A DNA stretch of 64,000 bases from an uncultured Gemmatimonadota bacterium (GTDB taxonomy: Bacteria > Gemmatimonadota > Gemmatimonadetes > Gemmatimonadales > Gemmatimonadaceae). The DNA is taken from assembly GCA_902826615.1 (NCBI GenBank), contig CADEFN010000001.1, positions 434,001 through 498,000 of the forward strand, written 5' to 3'. Position 1 is the stretch's first letter, and every line of letters starts with the position of its first letter. The translations under genes and the position numbers were made by a program. Of the stretch, positions 54,201-62,245 are shown one piece after another. The notes below the pieces were generated by a model. That model ran no database searches, was not told the origin of the DNA, and saw only the letters and a program-made list of their open reading frames with translations.

Positions 54201-54716
54201 GAGCAGCCAGAGCGAAGGCGACGCCGTCCCGATGGAGCGAAAGAGAAAGACACCGGGGGCCACGTCGTGCAGCCGAACCGGCGCCGGCGAATCGCTGAAC
54301 TTGATGGTCTCATCGCGACCCGGAAGCCAGAATCGATCGGGGACGTATCCGGCCTGGGCAAAGGAGCGGCGAAATGACTCGAGGTACGAGTCATACGACC
54401 AGTCGAGGTGCGAATCGTAGGGATCGGGCACCGTGGCGATGAGCACACGCACCTCGTAGTGGCGTCCCGACGGAAGGGTGTCGCCGCGACTGATGCCGAG
54501 GTATTCCTCAATGAGCTCACGCCCCCGGTCGAAGGCGGCGATCGCCTTTTCACGTTTGGAGGAATCGGTGCGCGTGGCCGGGGCGGGTGCGCTGGCGGAG
54601 GGGGGCGCGCTCGATACCGGCGCCGCACTCGAACCTCCGCGCAATGCAAGCGCAATAACCGCGACGATCGCGCTGAACCCCGTCAGCCCGAAGGCGAGTG
54701 AGCGATTCTCTGCCAT
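51228..54716 (-). CDS. Very large polytopic membrane protein of unknown family
   Basis: 1162 residues. A first helix (residues 8-27) leads into a big soluble domain of about 560 residues, probably periplasmic, containing YEVRVLIATVPDPYDSHLDWSYDSYLESFRRSFAQAGYVPDRFWLPG, LYLVPEVPTSGVH, DHVIDDLGYTHDQVAVLSES and VVIKATDVRDKLMLARELRRRL, the last part resembling Rossmann-like periplasmic-binding folds. Then about eight to ten helices (residues about 590-930 and 1045-1160) with a cytosolic helical insert (about 930-1045). I do not recognise the protein. It is transcribed alone or with the upstream TPR gene (43 bases before it). Confidence 0.7.
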   Translation of the reverse strand: MAENRSLAFGLTGFSAIVAVIALALRGGSSAAPVSSAPPSASAPAPATRTDSSKREKAIAAFDRGRELIEEYLGISRGDTLPSGRHYEVRVLIATVPDPYDSHLDWSYDSYLESFRRSFAQAGYVPDRFWLPGRDETIKFSDSPAPVRLHDVAPGVFLFRSIGTASPSLWLLYLVPEVPTSGVHQGALAAALAERRSLRSYPDSTLYLPAGHADSLLIAGPIFSGSARSLRFVLDRARAEQQARVVRVVTGSATSYGNRQTLTRDAICPRTADTLRSCISFGSTVHSDEAMSTAFDHVIDDLGYTHDQVAVLSESATQYGADSTSHAGRGYLTISFPLNIASLRSEFDRTSRPLEQSPLLGLGEGPRTRLSLDESAKPRESPPVVSRLTVPTLDVVMDNAMQQLRAHDIRAVVIKATDVRDKLMLARELRRRLRDVVLFTYENNALFLRPEYLQALQGMMVMTTYPLVLDNQYWTSRRGDAENNLMAFPNDAALGIYNATLALIDAKQPMLEYAPPASAGGGIPPVWVSTVGRGTFFPVRTDSAPTAWRDYLVPATGAPRATPASRRLGLAQFIDGRRLFTLGWILSCAVLLALLLLKVRGHRVWFPMPLSSIGLTPPTTPRQRFYVGLLFWSVASTVFPFAVGVEARHMLRSPYPELGHPLTLPTYAAIALTLWSFIVGARLVLSYLADVLESRGKNVPETPDEHLRPSGRLAVGVITTFSVLYFIASTGYVATLAWHVVFGGSESTLLLARVSDFFSGVTPLPLISVFGVAFTIWTWWQLQQTKELEHTQILESAVDALTSNPETAEARMERLRSELLTGRRVLQWFLPDGLTKGMAVVILFATAAFLVRSNPTMERLTSGVIAGRFLVGGTLALGFLGLVTTVSWAIYRLVATWRSLERLLMIVAELPLVHAFGRLPQSVVGNTPIGFIGLAGDTDSSAPDELWQHVDAASKACLDDAALAPAKALGTVLRTDDVELPASAQRLVRTARGMIHGWRAAGSRLNEKGELTETAGTDTRLIAALRAAEEFVALGVFVHVERILLNLRRLALFLLITLLLSVVGLSSYVFQPQGMIKGGFIGLVIAAVVALFFVMTRMSRNDVLSRITRTTPGKVTWDTSFVLNLMVFGAIPLLVLLSSEFPTIRSFLFSWADPVVKAVAKL

Positions 54717-54759
54717 ATGTGTGTCCCTTCGTCACCACCACCACCAGCCGGGAGAAGCC

Positions 54760-56346
54760 TCAGTGCTTCCCGGCACGCGCGAGGTACTTTTCGGCCTCGT
54801 CGCGGTCGCGTGTACGTTCGTCGCTGGACGAGCAATTAGCGAGGAACCGTGAGTATTGCTGCGCACTGAGGTCGACCTGCTCGAGCGCCGCGAACGCCCG
54901 CGCCAGACCGAGCACCGAGCGAGAGCGATTGGGCGCACGGCGTAAGGCCAGGTCAAATGCGATACGCGCCTCGTCGGCCTTGCCCGCTTCGAGCAGGAGT
55001 TCGCCCAGCACCTCGTACGGTGGTTTGCTCACCTCAGGCGGGCCGAACTCAAAGGGGAGCACCGCTTCACGTTCCGCGGCGGCGCGCGCCAGCGCGATTG
55101 CGCTATCCCGGGCACCTGCCTGTGCGAGGAGGAGGGCGTCGAGGAGCGTTCCCATGATTTCGCCGGAGGCCAGGCCGGGCACGTAGGCAGAGCCGCCGAT
55201 CTGTGCTGCGGTCGTTCGTGTCAGGATGGTTTCCCGGAGTCGTGTCGCGGTCCCGCGTTCACTCCGTCGCAGGGCCGCGAGGGCGGTGGCAAAGTCGAGC
55301 TGGATTGCTTCGACGCGGAACGCGCCCGGCGTTCCCGCCCGTCGTGCGGAGTCGCTCGCAAACCGCGCCAGCGGATCGCTCCATTCCTCGCTGTCCACGA
55401 GCCAGGCGGCGAGCATGCTGTTCATGTAGCCGACGTTGTATGCCGAGGGGTCGGTGGTTGCCGCCTGCACAATGGCACTGACAAAGCGGCGTGCGTCCTT
55501 GAGCCGTCCCTTCTGCAGGTAGGCATAGGCCAGCCACTGCGTGTAGTGCCCATTGCGGCGGTTGGAGGCCTCCCACGCCGCGATGTTGGCATGTTCGACA
55601 TCGTCCCAGAGCCCCATGGACATGAAGATGTGCGACGTCATGTGCTGGGCATGCGCCGCCGCAGGAGCCACCACACCGTAGGCGCGTGCGGCTCGCATGC
55701 CTAACGGCGCATGGACCGGGTCGTCGTACGCATGAATGGCGACATGCAGTGCCCCCGGGTGTTCGGGGTTATCGCGCAGTACTTCTTCGGCGATGGCGGC
55801 TGCGCGCATATAGGTGGGCACGTCCCGCCCGGTGCTCGACAACCCGAGCAGAGCCAGGGCCTTGAAGACCGCGACCTCGTGGTCGCCGGGGAAATCGCGG
55901 GCAAAGCCCTCCATCGCACGCGCGTACAGTGTATCGCGGGCGGTTTTACCACCCTCGCCGTAAAGCACCTCGATGGCATCGAGCCACCGCTTCTCCCGCG
56001 CGGTGGGGGCCTTGCTGCGGCGTTCGGCGGGTGTCGCGCCAAGCCGCTGTAGGGTCGCACGCGCGGCGGCCAGATCCTGCTGATACCAGACCGGATGTGT
56101 ATAGGTCATGGCCTCACCCCAGTACGCCATGGCGTAGTTAGGGTCGAGGCGTTGTGCGTCACGGAAGTACCGCGCCGCCGAGTCGTACTCGAAGCTGTGA
56201 AGGAAGAGCACGCCACGCAGAAACGAGGGCTGTGCTTCGGCGCGCCCCGACGTGGCAAAGGTGACACGTCCGAGTTGCGGTTGTGTGATCACAACGCCGG
56301 GAGTGCCGGCAACAAGAGCGAGCGCGAGTATGCAGCGCGACAACAT
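54760..56346 (-). CDS. Exported TPR-repeat protein
   Basis: 528 residues from ATG 56346, preceded by GGAGG (56351-56356). Signal peptide (LALALVAGTPGVVIT) and TPR-like units: FLRGVLFLHSFEYDSAARYFRDAQRLDPNYAMAYWGEAMTY, YTQWLAYAYLQKGRLKDARRFVSAIV, YEVLGELLLEAGKADEARIAFDLALRRAPN. The segment AHAQHMTSHIFMSMGLWDD is typical of a family of exported TPR proteins seen in environmental bacteria, whose role is unknown. The downstream gene is the 1162-residue membrane protein, so a partnership is possible. Confidence 0.8.
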   Translation of the reverse strand: MLSRCILALALVAGTPGVVITQPQLGRVTFATSGRAEAQPSFLRGVLFLHSFEYDSAARYFRDAQRLDPNYAMAYWGEAMTYTHPVWYQQDLAAARATLQRLGATPAERRSKAPTAREKRWLDAIEVLYGEGGKTARDTLYARAMEGFARDFPGDHEVAVFKALALLGLSSTGRDVPTYMRAAAIAEEVLRDNPEHPGALHVAIHAYDDPVHAPLGMRAARAYGVVAPAAAHAQHMTSHIFMSMGLWDDVEHANIAAWEASNRRNGHYTQWLAYAYLQKGRLKDARRFVSAIVQAATTDPSAYNVGYMNSMLAAWLVDSEEWSDPLARFASDSARRAGTPGAFRVEAIQLDFATALAALRRSERGTATRLRETILTRTTAAQIGGSAYVPGLASGEIMGTLLDALLLAQAGARDSAIALARAAAEREAVLPFEFGPPEVSKPPYEVLGELLLEAGKADEARIAFDLALRRAPNRSRSVLGLARAFAALEQVDLSAQQYSRFLANCSSSDERTRDRDEAEKYLARAGKH

Positions 56347-56618
56347 GGGGGACCTCCCCCGGAGGCGGTGTTCGAGGAGTACAAACGCTGTGCCCGGTTC
56401 GGCGGAACGGCAAGATGGACATGCCGTGCTCAGCCATTCCAGCGCCCTGCATCGGAATGATAGGGTAAGGAGGAATCGGCAGACCACTCGGGGTAGTACG
56501 AGCACTAATTGTGCGCCACGTCACAATCCCGCCGCGTCGGCTTTTGTGGCCCGTTCATGCCGCCGCTCGCCGGTCGCTCTCGCATTCCCGCCCTTGTCGT
56601 CCCCATATACTCTTCGGC

Positions 56619-57365
56619 ATGCGCTTCGCCGTCGTCCTTGTCGCAATCGCCGCCTGCTCCACCGGTTCTTCCCACCAATCGGGGCAAACCACCACCACCG
56701 AGCCCTGGGTTTCGTACGCGGCGGGTCTTCCCGCGGACTCCTTCCCGGCGCCCAGCAGACCCACCAGCGACATTGTCGCGCCCCGCTGGGCCGACGAGGG
56801 GGAACGCGACGGAGTGCGGGAGGCGCAGCTGGTGATGGATGCCATGTGGATCACCCGCGGCATGACCGTCGCCGACGTGGGCGCAGGAGACGGCTACTAT
56901 GTCATGCGTCTCGCCGACCGGGTTGGTCCGGGTGGCAAGGTCCTGGGACAGGACATTGTGCCCGACTACCTGGAGCTACTCAGCAAGCGGGTGAGACAGG
57001 CCGAACTCGGTCATGTCACGCTCGTCCGCGGCGACGCCCATGACCCGCGTCTTCCGGCCAACTCAGTGGACGCGGCGTTGCTCATCCATATGTACCACGA
57101 GATCACCGATCCCTTCGCCCTGCTCTGGAATCTGGCGACCGCGCTCAAGCCCGGGTCGGCGGTCGGCATCCTCGACACGACCAATCCCACCGATCGGCAT
57201 GGCACTCCGCTGACCCTGCTCGACTGCGAGCTGGCGCTGGTGGGATATCAGAAAGTGCGCGTCGCCATGCTCAAGCCCGACGAGTATCTGGCGATCTACC
57301 GGTCGCCGAAGCTCGAGTCGCGTCCCACCCCTGAGGCCATTCGCAACGCGCCACGCTGCCAGTAG
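56619..57365 (+). CDS. Class I SAM methyltransferase with lipoprotein signal
   Basis: 248 residues from ATG 56619. Residues 1-14 look like a lipoprotein signal (MRFAVVLVAIAACS, Cys13), and residues 15-75 are a Ser/Thr/Pro-rich linker. From about 80 the sequence is a methyltransferase: MTVADVGAGDGYYVMRLADRVGPGGKVLGQDI, HVTLVRGDAHDPRLPANSVDAALLIHMYHEITDP and GSAVGILDTTNPTDR. SAM is not known to be free in the periplasm, so either the signal is not used (internal start), or the domain binds something else. A later ATG (near 56843) would give a cytoplasmic form. Confidence 0.8.
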   Translation: MRFAVVLVAIAACSTGSSHQSGQTTTTEPWVSYAAGLPADSFPAPSRPTSDIVAPRWADEGERDGVREAQLVMDAMWITRGMTVADVGAGDGYYVMRLADRVGPGGKVLGQDIVPDYLELLSKRVRQAELGHVTLVRGDAHDPRLPANSVDAALLIHMYHEITDPFALLWNLATALKPGSAVGILDTTNPTDRHGTPLTLLDCELALVGYQKVRVAMLKPDEYLAIYRSPKLESRPTPEAIRNAPRCQ

Positions 57366-57434
57366 CTCCGCAGGCCATGGCCGCATGAGCGCTCGAGACG
57401 CGGTCGTTTGCGCGATGGTGCTTTGAACCCGCTC

Positions 57435-57454
57435 ATTCCCGCGCTGGCGGGAAT
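57435..57454. repeat. REP-like palindrome (ATTCCC-N8-GGGAAT)
   Basis: CATTCCCGCGCTGGCGGGAATCC contains perfect 8-base arms ATTCCCGC / GCGGGAAT with a GCTG loop, in the gap between two convergent genes. It has the same core as REP/dRS3-type intergenic elements of many bacteria. Only one full copy is seen here. Confidence 0.6.
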
Positions 57455-57495
57455 CCCGGTCCGTCCACCGAGACTCCCGTTTTCGCGCGGCCCGG

Positions 57496-58743
57496 CTACG
57501 CCTTCGGCCGACCGTCCAGCTCTTCGATGGTGCGGGTCGAAGCCTTGCGCGATTTCTGCAAGCGCGCCGCGACACGTTCGGCCTCGCTCAGCGCACGCAG
57601 CACATTTTCGCCCGCGAGTTTGCGGAGGTCGGCTTCACTCCACCCGCGACGCGATAACTCTGCGAAGAGTTTGGGGTAGGCCGCGACATCCTCGAGACCA
57701 TCGGGAAGGTCGTCGACGCCATCGTAGTCCGACCCGATCCCGACATGGTTCACCCCCGCCACCTTGCGCACATGCTCGATGTGGTCGGCGACGTCCTTGA
57801 TGGTGGCTCGTGCGGGCGGATGCTCCCGTTCCCAGGCGCGCATCTCACGGTTGTACCCGGCGCTGTCGTTCCCGAACTGACTCTGCAGCTGAACGGTCTT
57901 GGCGCGACGCAACACGCTGTAGTCGGCCACCTTCTGCGAGAGGAAGCCCGGCACGAAGGTCACCATCAGCACGCCGCCATTTTTCGGCAGGCGGGCGATG
58001 ATCGAGTCGGGCACGTTGCGCGGCACATCCGCAATGGCGCGTGCACAGGCATGTGACCAGATCACCGGCGCCTCGGCCACATTCAGCGCATCACTCATGG
58101 TGCTCGGGGAGGTATGCGCCAGGTCCACCAGCATCCCCATGCGGTTCATCTCGCGGACGACTTCTTCGCCAAAGCGCGTGAGCCCGCCGTGTTTCTGGTC
58201 GCCGTTGCCGGCATCGGCCCAGTCGAGTGTCACATTGTGAGTGAGGGTCATGTAGCGCACCCCCATGTCGTAATAGGCGCGTAATGCACCTAACGAGTTT
58301 TCGATGGCGTGACCACCCTCCATGCCCATCACCGAGCCGATCTTGCCGCTGGCAAAGGCGCGGCGCATGGCGGCGGTGGTACGGGCCTCCTGAAAAACGC
58401 CGGGATACCGGCGGAAGACCTGCTGCGCGATGTCGATCTGCTCCAGCTGCACTTTGGCAAAGCCGGAGTCCTTGATCTCACCGGGGATGTACACCGACCA
58501 GAACTGGCCCCCCACCATGCCACGTTTGAGCCGCGCGATATCAGTATGGCCAGTCGTCCGCTTGGTCAGGTCGTAGGCGGCGACGTCTTTCGGCGCGCCT
58601 TTGTTGTTGCGGATCACCCAGGGCAGATCGTTGTGCCCATCAATGAGTGGTGACGACCGCAGGACGCGCATGGCTTTCGCCATGTGAGGGTCCTGGGCCG
58701 TGGCAACCAGGGGAAGGCAAAGGGCGAGCAGGAATGCGCGCAT
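57496..58743 (-). CDS. Membrane dipeptidase (M19, renal dipeptidase family)
   Basis: 415 residues with a signal peptide (residues 1-16). Metal site of M19: HxD in LIDGHNDLPW (His37, Asp39), the bridging Glu in GMEGGHAIENS, then DLAHTSPSTM and WSHACARAIADVPRN for the second metal, and VGIGSDYDGVDDLP near the end. It hydrolyses dipeptides, including those with a D-residue and possibly beta-lactams, in the periplasm. It lies downstream of the BsuPI-like gene and reads in the same direction. Confidence 0.94.
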   Translation of the reverse strand: MRAFLLALCLPLVATAQDPHMAKAMRVLRSSPLIDGHNDLPWVIRNNKGAPKDVAAYDLTKRTTGHTDIARLKRGMVGGQFWSVYIPGEIKDSGFAKVQLEQIDIAQQVFRRYPGVFQEARTTAAMRRAFASGKIGSVMGMEGGHAIENSLGALRAYYDMGVRYMTLTHNVTLDWADAGNGDQKHGGLTRFGEEVVREMNRMGMLVDLAHTSPSTMSDALNVAEAPVIWSHACARAIADVPRNVPDSIIARLPKNGGVLMVTFVPGFLSQKVADYSVLRRAKTVQLQSQFGNDSAGYNREMRAWEREHPPARATIKDVADHIEHVRKVAGVNHVGIGSDYDGVDDLPDGLEDVAAYPKLFAELSRRGWSEADLRKLAGENVLRALSEAERVAARLQKSRKASTRTIEELDGRPKA

Positions 58744-58781
58744 GGGGTGGGATGGAGGGAGAGAATGGAAGATGTGTTAAC

Positions 58782-59255
58782 CTACGGCACAACTTCCACC
58801 TTGAAGGCCGGCGCGATCTGCGTGAAACCATCTGCAACGAGCTGCGCCGACACGAAGTAGGTGCCCGGAGGCACCTTGGCCGGCGTATCGAGTGGCACGA
58901 AGTCAAAACCGCCCGTCCAGATGCTTGTGAAGACCTGACGCCCGTTCACCGGAATGCTCAGTGTACTCCGTTGCGGCACGCACTGCGCACGTCCGTCCCG
59001 CGGCGCCACGATGTCGCCGGCCTGATTGCGTACGGTGAAGTACACTCGGCACACGTTGCTGAACGAGAGAATCACATTCTGCTCGAGATTGTTGGCCACC
59101 GTGACCCGCAGTGTGTCGGGTTCTCCCACCCGCATGGTGGTGCGCGAGACGGCGAGGGTCACGGTGATCCGGTCATCGAGCCGCGGAACGGTGGGCTCCT
59201 GCACACACGACAGGAGGGCAGCACTCGCGAACCCGTATATCCAGTAGCGTCGCAT
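58782..59255 (-). CDS. BsuPI-like lipoprotein
   Basis: 157 residues with a lipobox ALLSC (Cys17). The mature part resembles the intracellular proteinase inhibitor BsuPI fold: DTLRVTVANNLEQNVILSFSNVCRVYFTVRNQAGDIV and WTGGFDFVPLDTPAKVPPGTYFVSAQLVAD. Such Ig-like domains usually end in a beta sandwich and in many bacteria are attached to larger proteins. Four bases separate its start from the upstream serine hydrolase stop, so it is in the same operon and may regulate or interact with that enzyme. Confidence 0.75.
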   Translation of the reverse strand: MRRYWIYGFASAALLSCVQEPTVPRLDDRITVTLAVSRTTMRVGEPDTLRVTVANNLEQNVILSFSNVCRVYFTVRNQAGDIVAPRDGRAQCVPQRSTLSIPVNGRQVFTSIWTGGFDFVPLDTPAKVPPGTYFVSAQLVADGFTQIAPAFKVEVVP

Positions 59256-59258
59256 GAC

Positions 59259-60392
59259 CTACCTCAAGACAGCGTTCAGCGCCTGCTCGAGCAGGGCACG
59301 CGCCACGGCGCTGTTGCCTTGCTGCGTCACCGACGCCGCCATGGTGACGTCGCTGGCCGCGAAGTGATACGACCAGGTGTTCCAGAAGCCGGAGTGACCC
59401 CAGCCCTTTTCTCCGGCCGATGTCACCTGGCTGATCCCGGCTGAGTACACACGGGGACCGTCGCTTCCGCGTGTGCTGATCATCAGATCGGCCGTCGCTG
59501 GGCGCTTGAAGACGCCGCCCGTAAAAAGGGCACGAGTAAAACGCGCCATGTCGGAGGGGGTCGCCACCAGCCCACCACCTCCATAGAGGTCGATCGACGC
59601 ATCAACGGTGCCCATGTCCAGGTCTCCCATGTACTGCCCGGCCCTCGTACCCGCGTTGGGCGGGGTCGGCTCGAGTGTCTCGAGCCAGGTGTCGTTCAAC
59701 CCGAGCGCACCGTAGTTGAGGAGGCTTCTCAATGACTCGGCCAGCCCCTGTCCCGTTGTGCGCTCGATGATCTCACCGAGGAGGATGTAGCCGGTATCGG
59801 TGTAGTGGTATCCCTCGCCCGGCTTGTTGTACGCGGCACCCCACACCATCGCCGAGTCGAGCTGCTCGCTGCGCGTCCACCGATGTCGAGGGTTGGTCGT
59901 GGCCACCTTCACGAATCGCTCATCCATGGCGTAGTCATAGATGCCGGCGTTGTGCGTGAGGAGGTGCCGGATCGTGATGGCATCGACGGCATAGCCATCA
60001 CGCTTCAGGGAAGCGACATGTGTCGGAGCGACTCTCGCCGACAATTTGTCGTCGAGAGAGAGCTTTCCGTCCTCGACCAGGCGCAGAACGGCGGCCGCGA
60101 CGTACGTCTTGGTGTTGGACGCGATGCGGTGGGTGTTCCCGGGGAGGAGTTTTGCCCCCGTGGTTCGGTCCGAAACCCCGGCCGCCCCACTCCACTGGAG
60201 GCACATCCGGGGCGCGATGACGGCGAGCGAGATGCCGGGGACCGACGGATTGGCCCGCACGAGGGAGTCAACCAGGCTCGTCAGGCGTCGCTCGACACGT
60301 CGGGTGGCGTCAGTGGGCTGACAGCTTTGGGCCGCGCCCTCCGTCGACATCAGCACTGCAGCTGCGAGGAGAAGAAGCGCGCGGAACACCAT
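59259..60392 (-). CDS. Serine hydrolase, class C beta-lactamase/PBP-like
   Basis: 377 residues with a signal peptide (residues 1-21). Catalytic elements of the class C beta-lactamase/D-peptidase superfamily: SxxK in ASNTKTY (Ser92, Lys95), the second motif Y-x-N-like in HYTDTGYILLG (Tyr with Asp in the third position rather than Asn), and the third motif HSG in WGHSGFWN. It acts in the periplasm; esterase, D-Ala peptidase or lactamase activity cannot be told apart by sequence. The gene ends 4 bases before the BsuPI-like gene. Confidence 0.9.
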   Translation of the reverse strand: MVFRALLLLAAAVLMSTEGAAQSCQPTDATRRVERRLTSLVDSLVRANPSVPGISLAVIAPRMCLQWSGAAGVSDRTTGAKLLPGNTHRIASNTKTYVAAAVLRLVEDGKLSLDDKLSARVAPTHVASLKRDGYAVDAITIRHLLTHNAGIYDYAMDERFVKVATTNPRHRWTRSEQLDSAMVWGAAYNKPGEGYHYTDTGYILLGEIIERTTGQGLAESLRSLLNYGALGLNDTWLETLEPTPPNAGTRAGQYMGDLDMGTVDASIDLYGGGGLVATPSDMARFTRALFTGGVFKRPATADLMISTRGSDGPRVYSAGISQVTSAGEKGWGHSGFWNTWSYHFAASDVTMAASVTQQGNSAVARALLEQALNAVLR

Positions 60393-60401
60393 GGGAGGAC
60401 C

Positions 60402-60710
60402 TCAGCGTTTTTTTTGGGTCCGGGAACGATAACGCCGAGGATCGGTTGGCTTCAGGGGTTTCTTGGCTCCGGGAACCCAAGCCCACGTTTTTCCGGTCCG
60501 AGCCAGGGAAATGGCAGCGGCACTCACGCCCCATTCTTCGGCCAGCGCGGCATATGGGCGGTGATCGTACTTGCCGGCCCGCAGCGCTTTCACCTGCTGC
60601 AGGTTGAGAGCGGCGGAGGGGTGGTTGCTTCCTTTGGGGAATCCCTGCCTGGGATTCTTCTTCCTTCTTGCGGCGGTGCTCGGCGATCCCTTGGGCTTAC
60701 GGGGTGGCAT
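60402..60710 (-). CDS. Small basic DNA-binding protein with helix-turn-helix
   Basis: 102 residues, about a quarter Lys/Arg. Two basic tails (PPRKPKGSPSTAARRKKNPR at the start, DPRRYRSRTQKKR at the end) flank a central helix-turn-helix: NLQQVKALRAGKYDHRPYAALAEEWGVSAAAISLARTGKTWAWV. The pattern Y-x-x-L-A-x-x-W-G-V-S-x-x-x-I-S resembles small helix-turn-helix domains that follow HNH nucleases or occur in phage regulators. Target and role are unknown. The gene is 9 bases from the serine hydrolase start. Confidence 0.7.
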   Translation of the reverse strand: MPPRKPKGSPSTAARRKKNPRQGFPKGSNHPSAALNLQQVKALRAGKYDHRPYAALAEEWGVSAAAISLARTGKTWAWVPGAKKPLKPTDPRRYRSRTQKKR

Positions 60711-61108
60711 CGTGGCGTGCTGGGTGGGGTGATACGAGCGGTGCGCGTGAGGGGCAGCTCAGCGAGCGAGTGAACCGTATCGGTTGGGCGCCCGGAGATC
60801 AATAGCAGCGCGGGCTGATGGCATAACTGCTAACGACTGAAGGGCGGACGAGGCTGAATGTCCCTTGCAGGCATCTAAAAAACTGGTGCTGTCTGACAAG
60901 GAAACCTGGTCATGCCAGGAGCTACGCTGACGTACTGAGGTTGCAGGCTGTCTCAAGGATGACGACCCCATCCGTGTGTCCTGCGCACACAAGAGCCTTC
61001 CTGAGACTACAGCAGTACACACTTCTGTGGGATGACGACCCCGGCTTCGATTGCGGCTCGTCCCAGATGGCTGGCCATGGCCGAGCACACGGCGTAGGGT
61101 ACAGACAC
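60711..61108. other. AT-richer intergenic stretch of about 400 bases
   Basis: This gap is lower in GC than its surroundings (for example tctaaaaaactgg near 60870). It has a 12-base direct repeat GATGACGACCCC at 60958-60969 and 61031-61042. I see no gene with protein-like content and no clear RNA structure. It probably holds the promoters of the two divergent genes. Confidence 0.4.
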
Positions 61109-62224
61109 ATGTACTCCACCTGCACCTTTTGCTACACAGGGCTAGGCGCGAACGAGGTGCTTCAACACCTTGGCGTCGGCCGTCGCGTGGCATTTGATCC
61201 CGCGCGCGGCTGTGTCTGGGTGGTGTGCAATGCCTGCGCTCGCTGGAACCTCGCACCAATCGAAGAACGCTGGGAGGCGGTCGAGGAGTGCGAGCGTCTC
61301 TTTCGCGGCACCACGCTCCGCTACTCCTCCGGCAATATCGGACTTGCCTGGGTGCATGGCGATCTCGACCTCATTCGTGTGGGGCCCGCCCTGCGTCCCG
61401 AAGTTGCTGCCTGGCGTTATGGTCGGCAGCTCATGCGGCCCAGCACACTCTCGCGGCGCGTCGTGAACAGGGCGGGGTCGCTGGTGGTGAGTGGATTGCG
61501 GGCGCTGTCGGGATCGGAACGCAGTGTTGCCGCGCGAGCCCGCAGCCTCATGGGACAGGTGATCGTGGGAGTGGTTGGCGATCGCGTGGTTGACGTGGTG
61601 CCGGAGTCATCGCGACAGGAAGGGAGCGACGTGCCCGTGGCCGTGATTCGCTATCGGCACCTGGCCACCGCCCGGCTGGTACGCCCCGAGCCTGGCCATC
61701 CCTGGGCGCTCATTGTCCCGCATGATCGCGGCGAGCTGGAGCTGCGCGGCGAAGCGGGGATTTCCGCCGCGGCACGCATGCTGGCGGTGGTGAATGGCAC
61801 CGAGCGCGCGAGCGGGTTTTCGAGAGCGCTGGTCGAAGCGGCCACACAAAAAGTCGACGAGTCCGCCCTCCCCGACAGCTACTTCAATCGCGTGCTCTCA
61901 CTGGCGGTCCGTTCCTCGTGGGGTCGGGGTGAAATGGACACCACGCGTGGTCACATCGGTGTCGCGGCGCTGGAACATGCAGGGAGCACCACCGAACGGC
62001 TGGCCTGGCGTCTCACGGGACGCACCTTCTGGGGGCGAGGTGGCATTGGCAGTGATCCCGCCACCACACTGCTCGATGTGCCGCTCGTCGATCGGCTTGC
62101 CCTCGAGATGGCGGCGCACGAGGAGTCAGAACGCCGCGCACTCGATGGCGAACTCGCAGCACTGGCAGCGGCGTGGCGCGAAGCTGACGAAATCGCCACC
62201 ATCGCCGACGCGTTGCTGGGTTAG
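61109..62224 (+). CDS. Zinc-ribbon-bearing protein of unknown function
   Basis: 371 residues from ATG 61109 (MYSTCTFCYTGLG); an upstream in-frame extension is not protein-like. Residues 5-50 are a zinc ribbon: CTFC ... CVWVVCNAC, which could bind zinc and nucleic acid or a partner. A long region of regular helices and a beta segment (residues 150-230) follow, and the C-terminus is a helical coiled coil (ALEMAAHEESERRALDGELAALAAAWREADEIA). I recognise it as a type of protein found in environmental genomes but cannot name the family. Confidence 0.65.
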   Translation: MYSTCTFCYTGLGANEVLQHLGVGRRVAFDPARGCVWVVCNACARWNLAPIEERWEAVEECERLFRGTTLRYSSGNIGLAWVHGDLDLIRVGPALRPEVAAWRYGRQLMRPSTLSRRVVNRAGSLVVSGLRALSGSERSVAARARSLMGQVIVGVVGDRVVDVVPESSRQEGSDVPVAVIRYRHLATARLVRPEPGHPWALIVPHDRGELELRGEAGISAAARMLAVVNGTERASGFSRALVEAATQKVDESALPDSYFNRVLSLAVRSSWGRGEMDTTRGHIGVAALEHAGSTTERLAWRLTGRTFWGRGGIGSDPATTLLDVPLVDRLALEMAAHEESERRALDGELAALAAAWREADEIATIADALLG

Positions 62225-62245
62225 GGGTCAGCCCGCCACGGCGGC

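Noticed and set aside
60759-61259. Open frame of 166 codons on the minus strand over the AT-richer gap
   Set aside because: Cys/Ser/Arg-rich without fold-like pattern, and it overlaps the zinc-ribbon gene.
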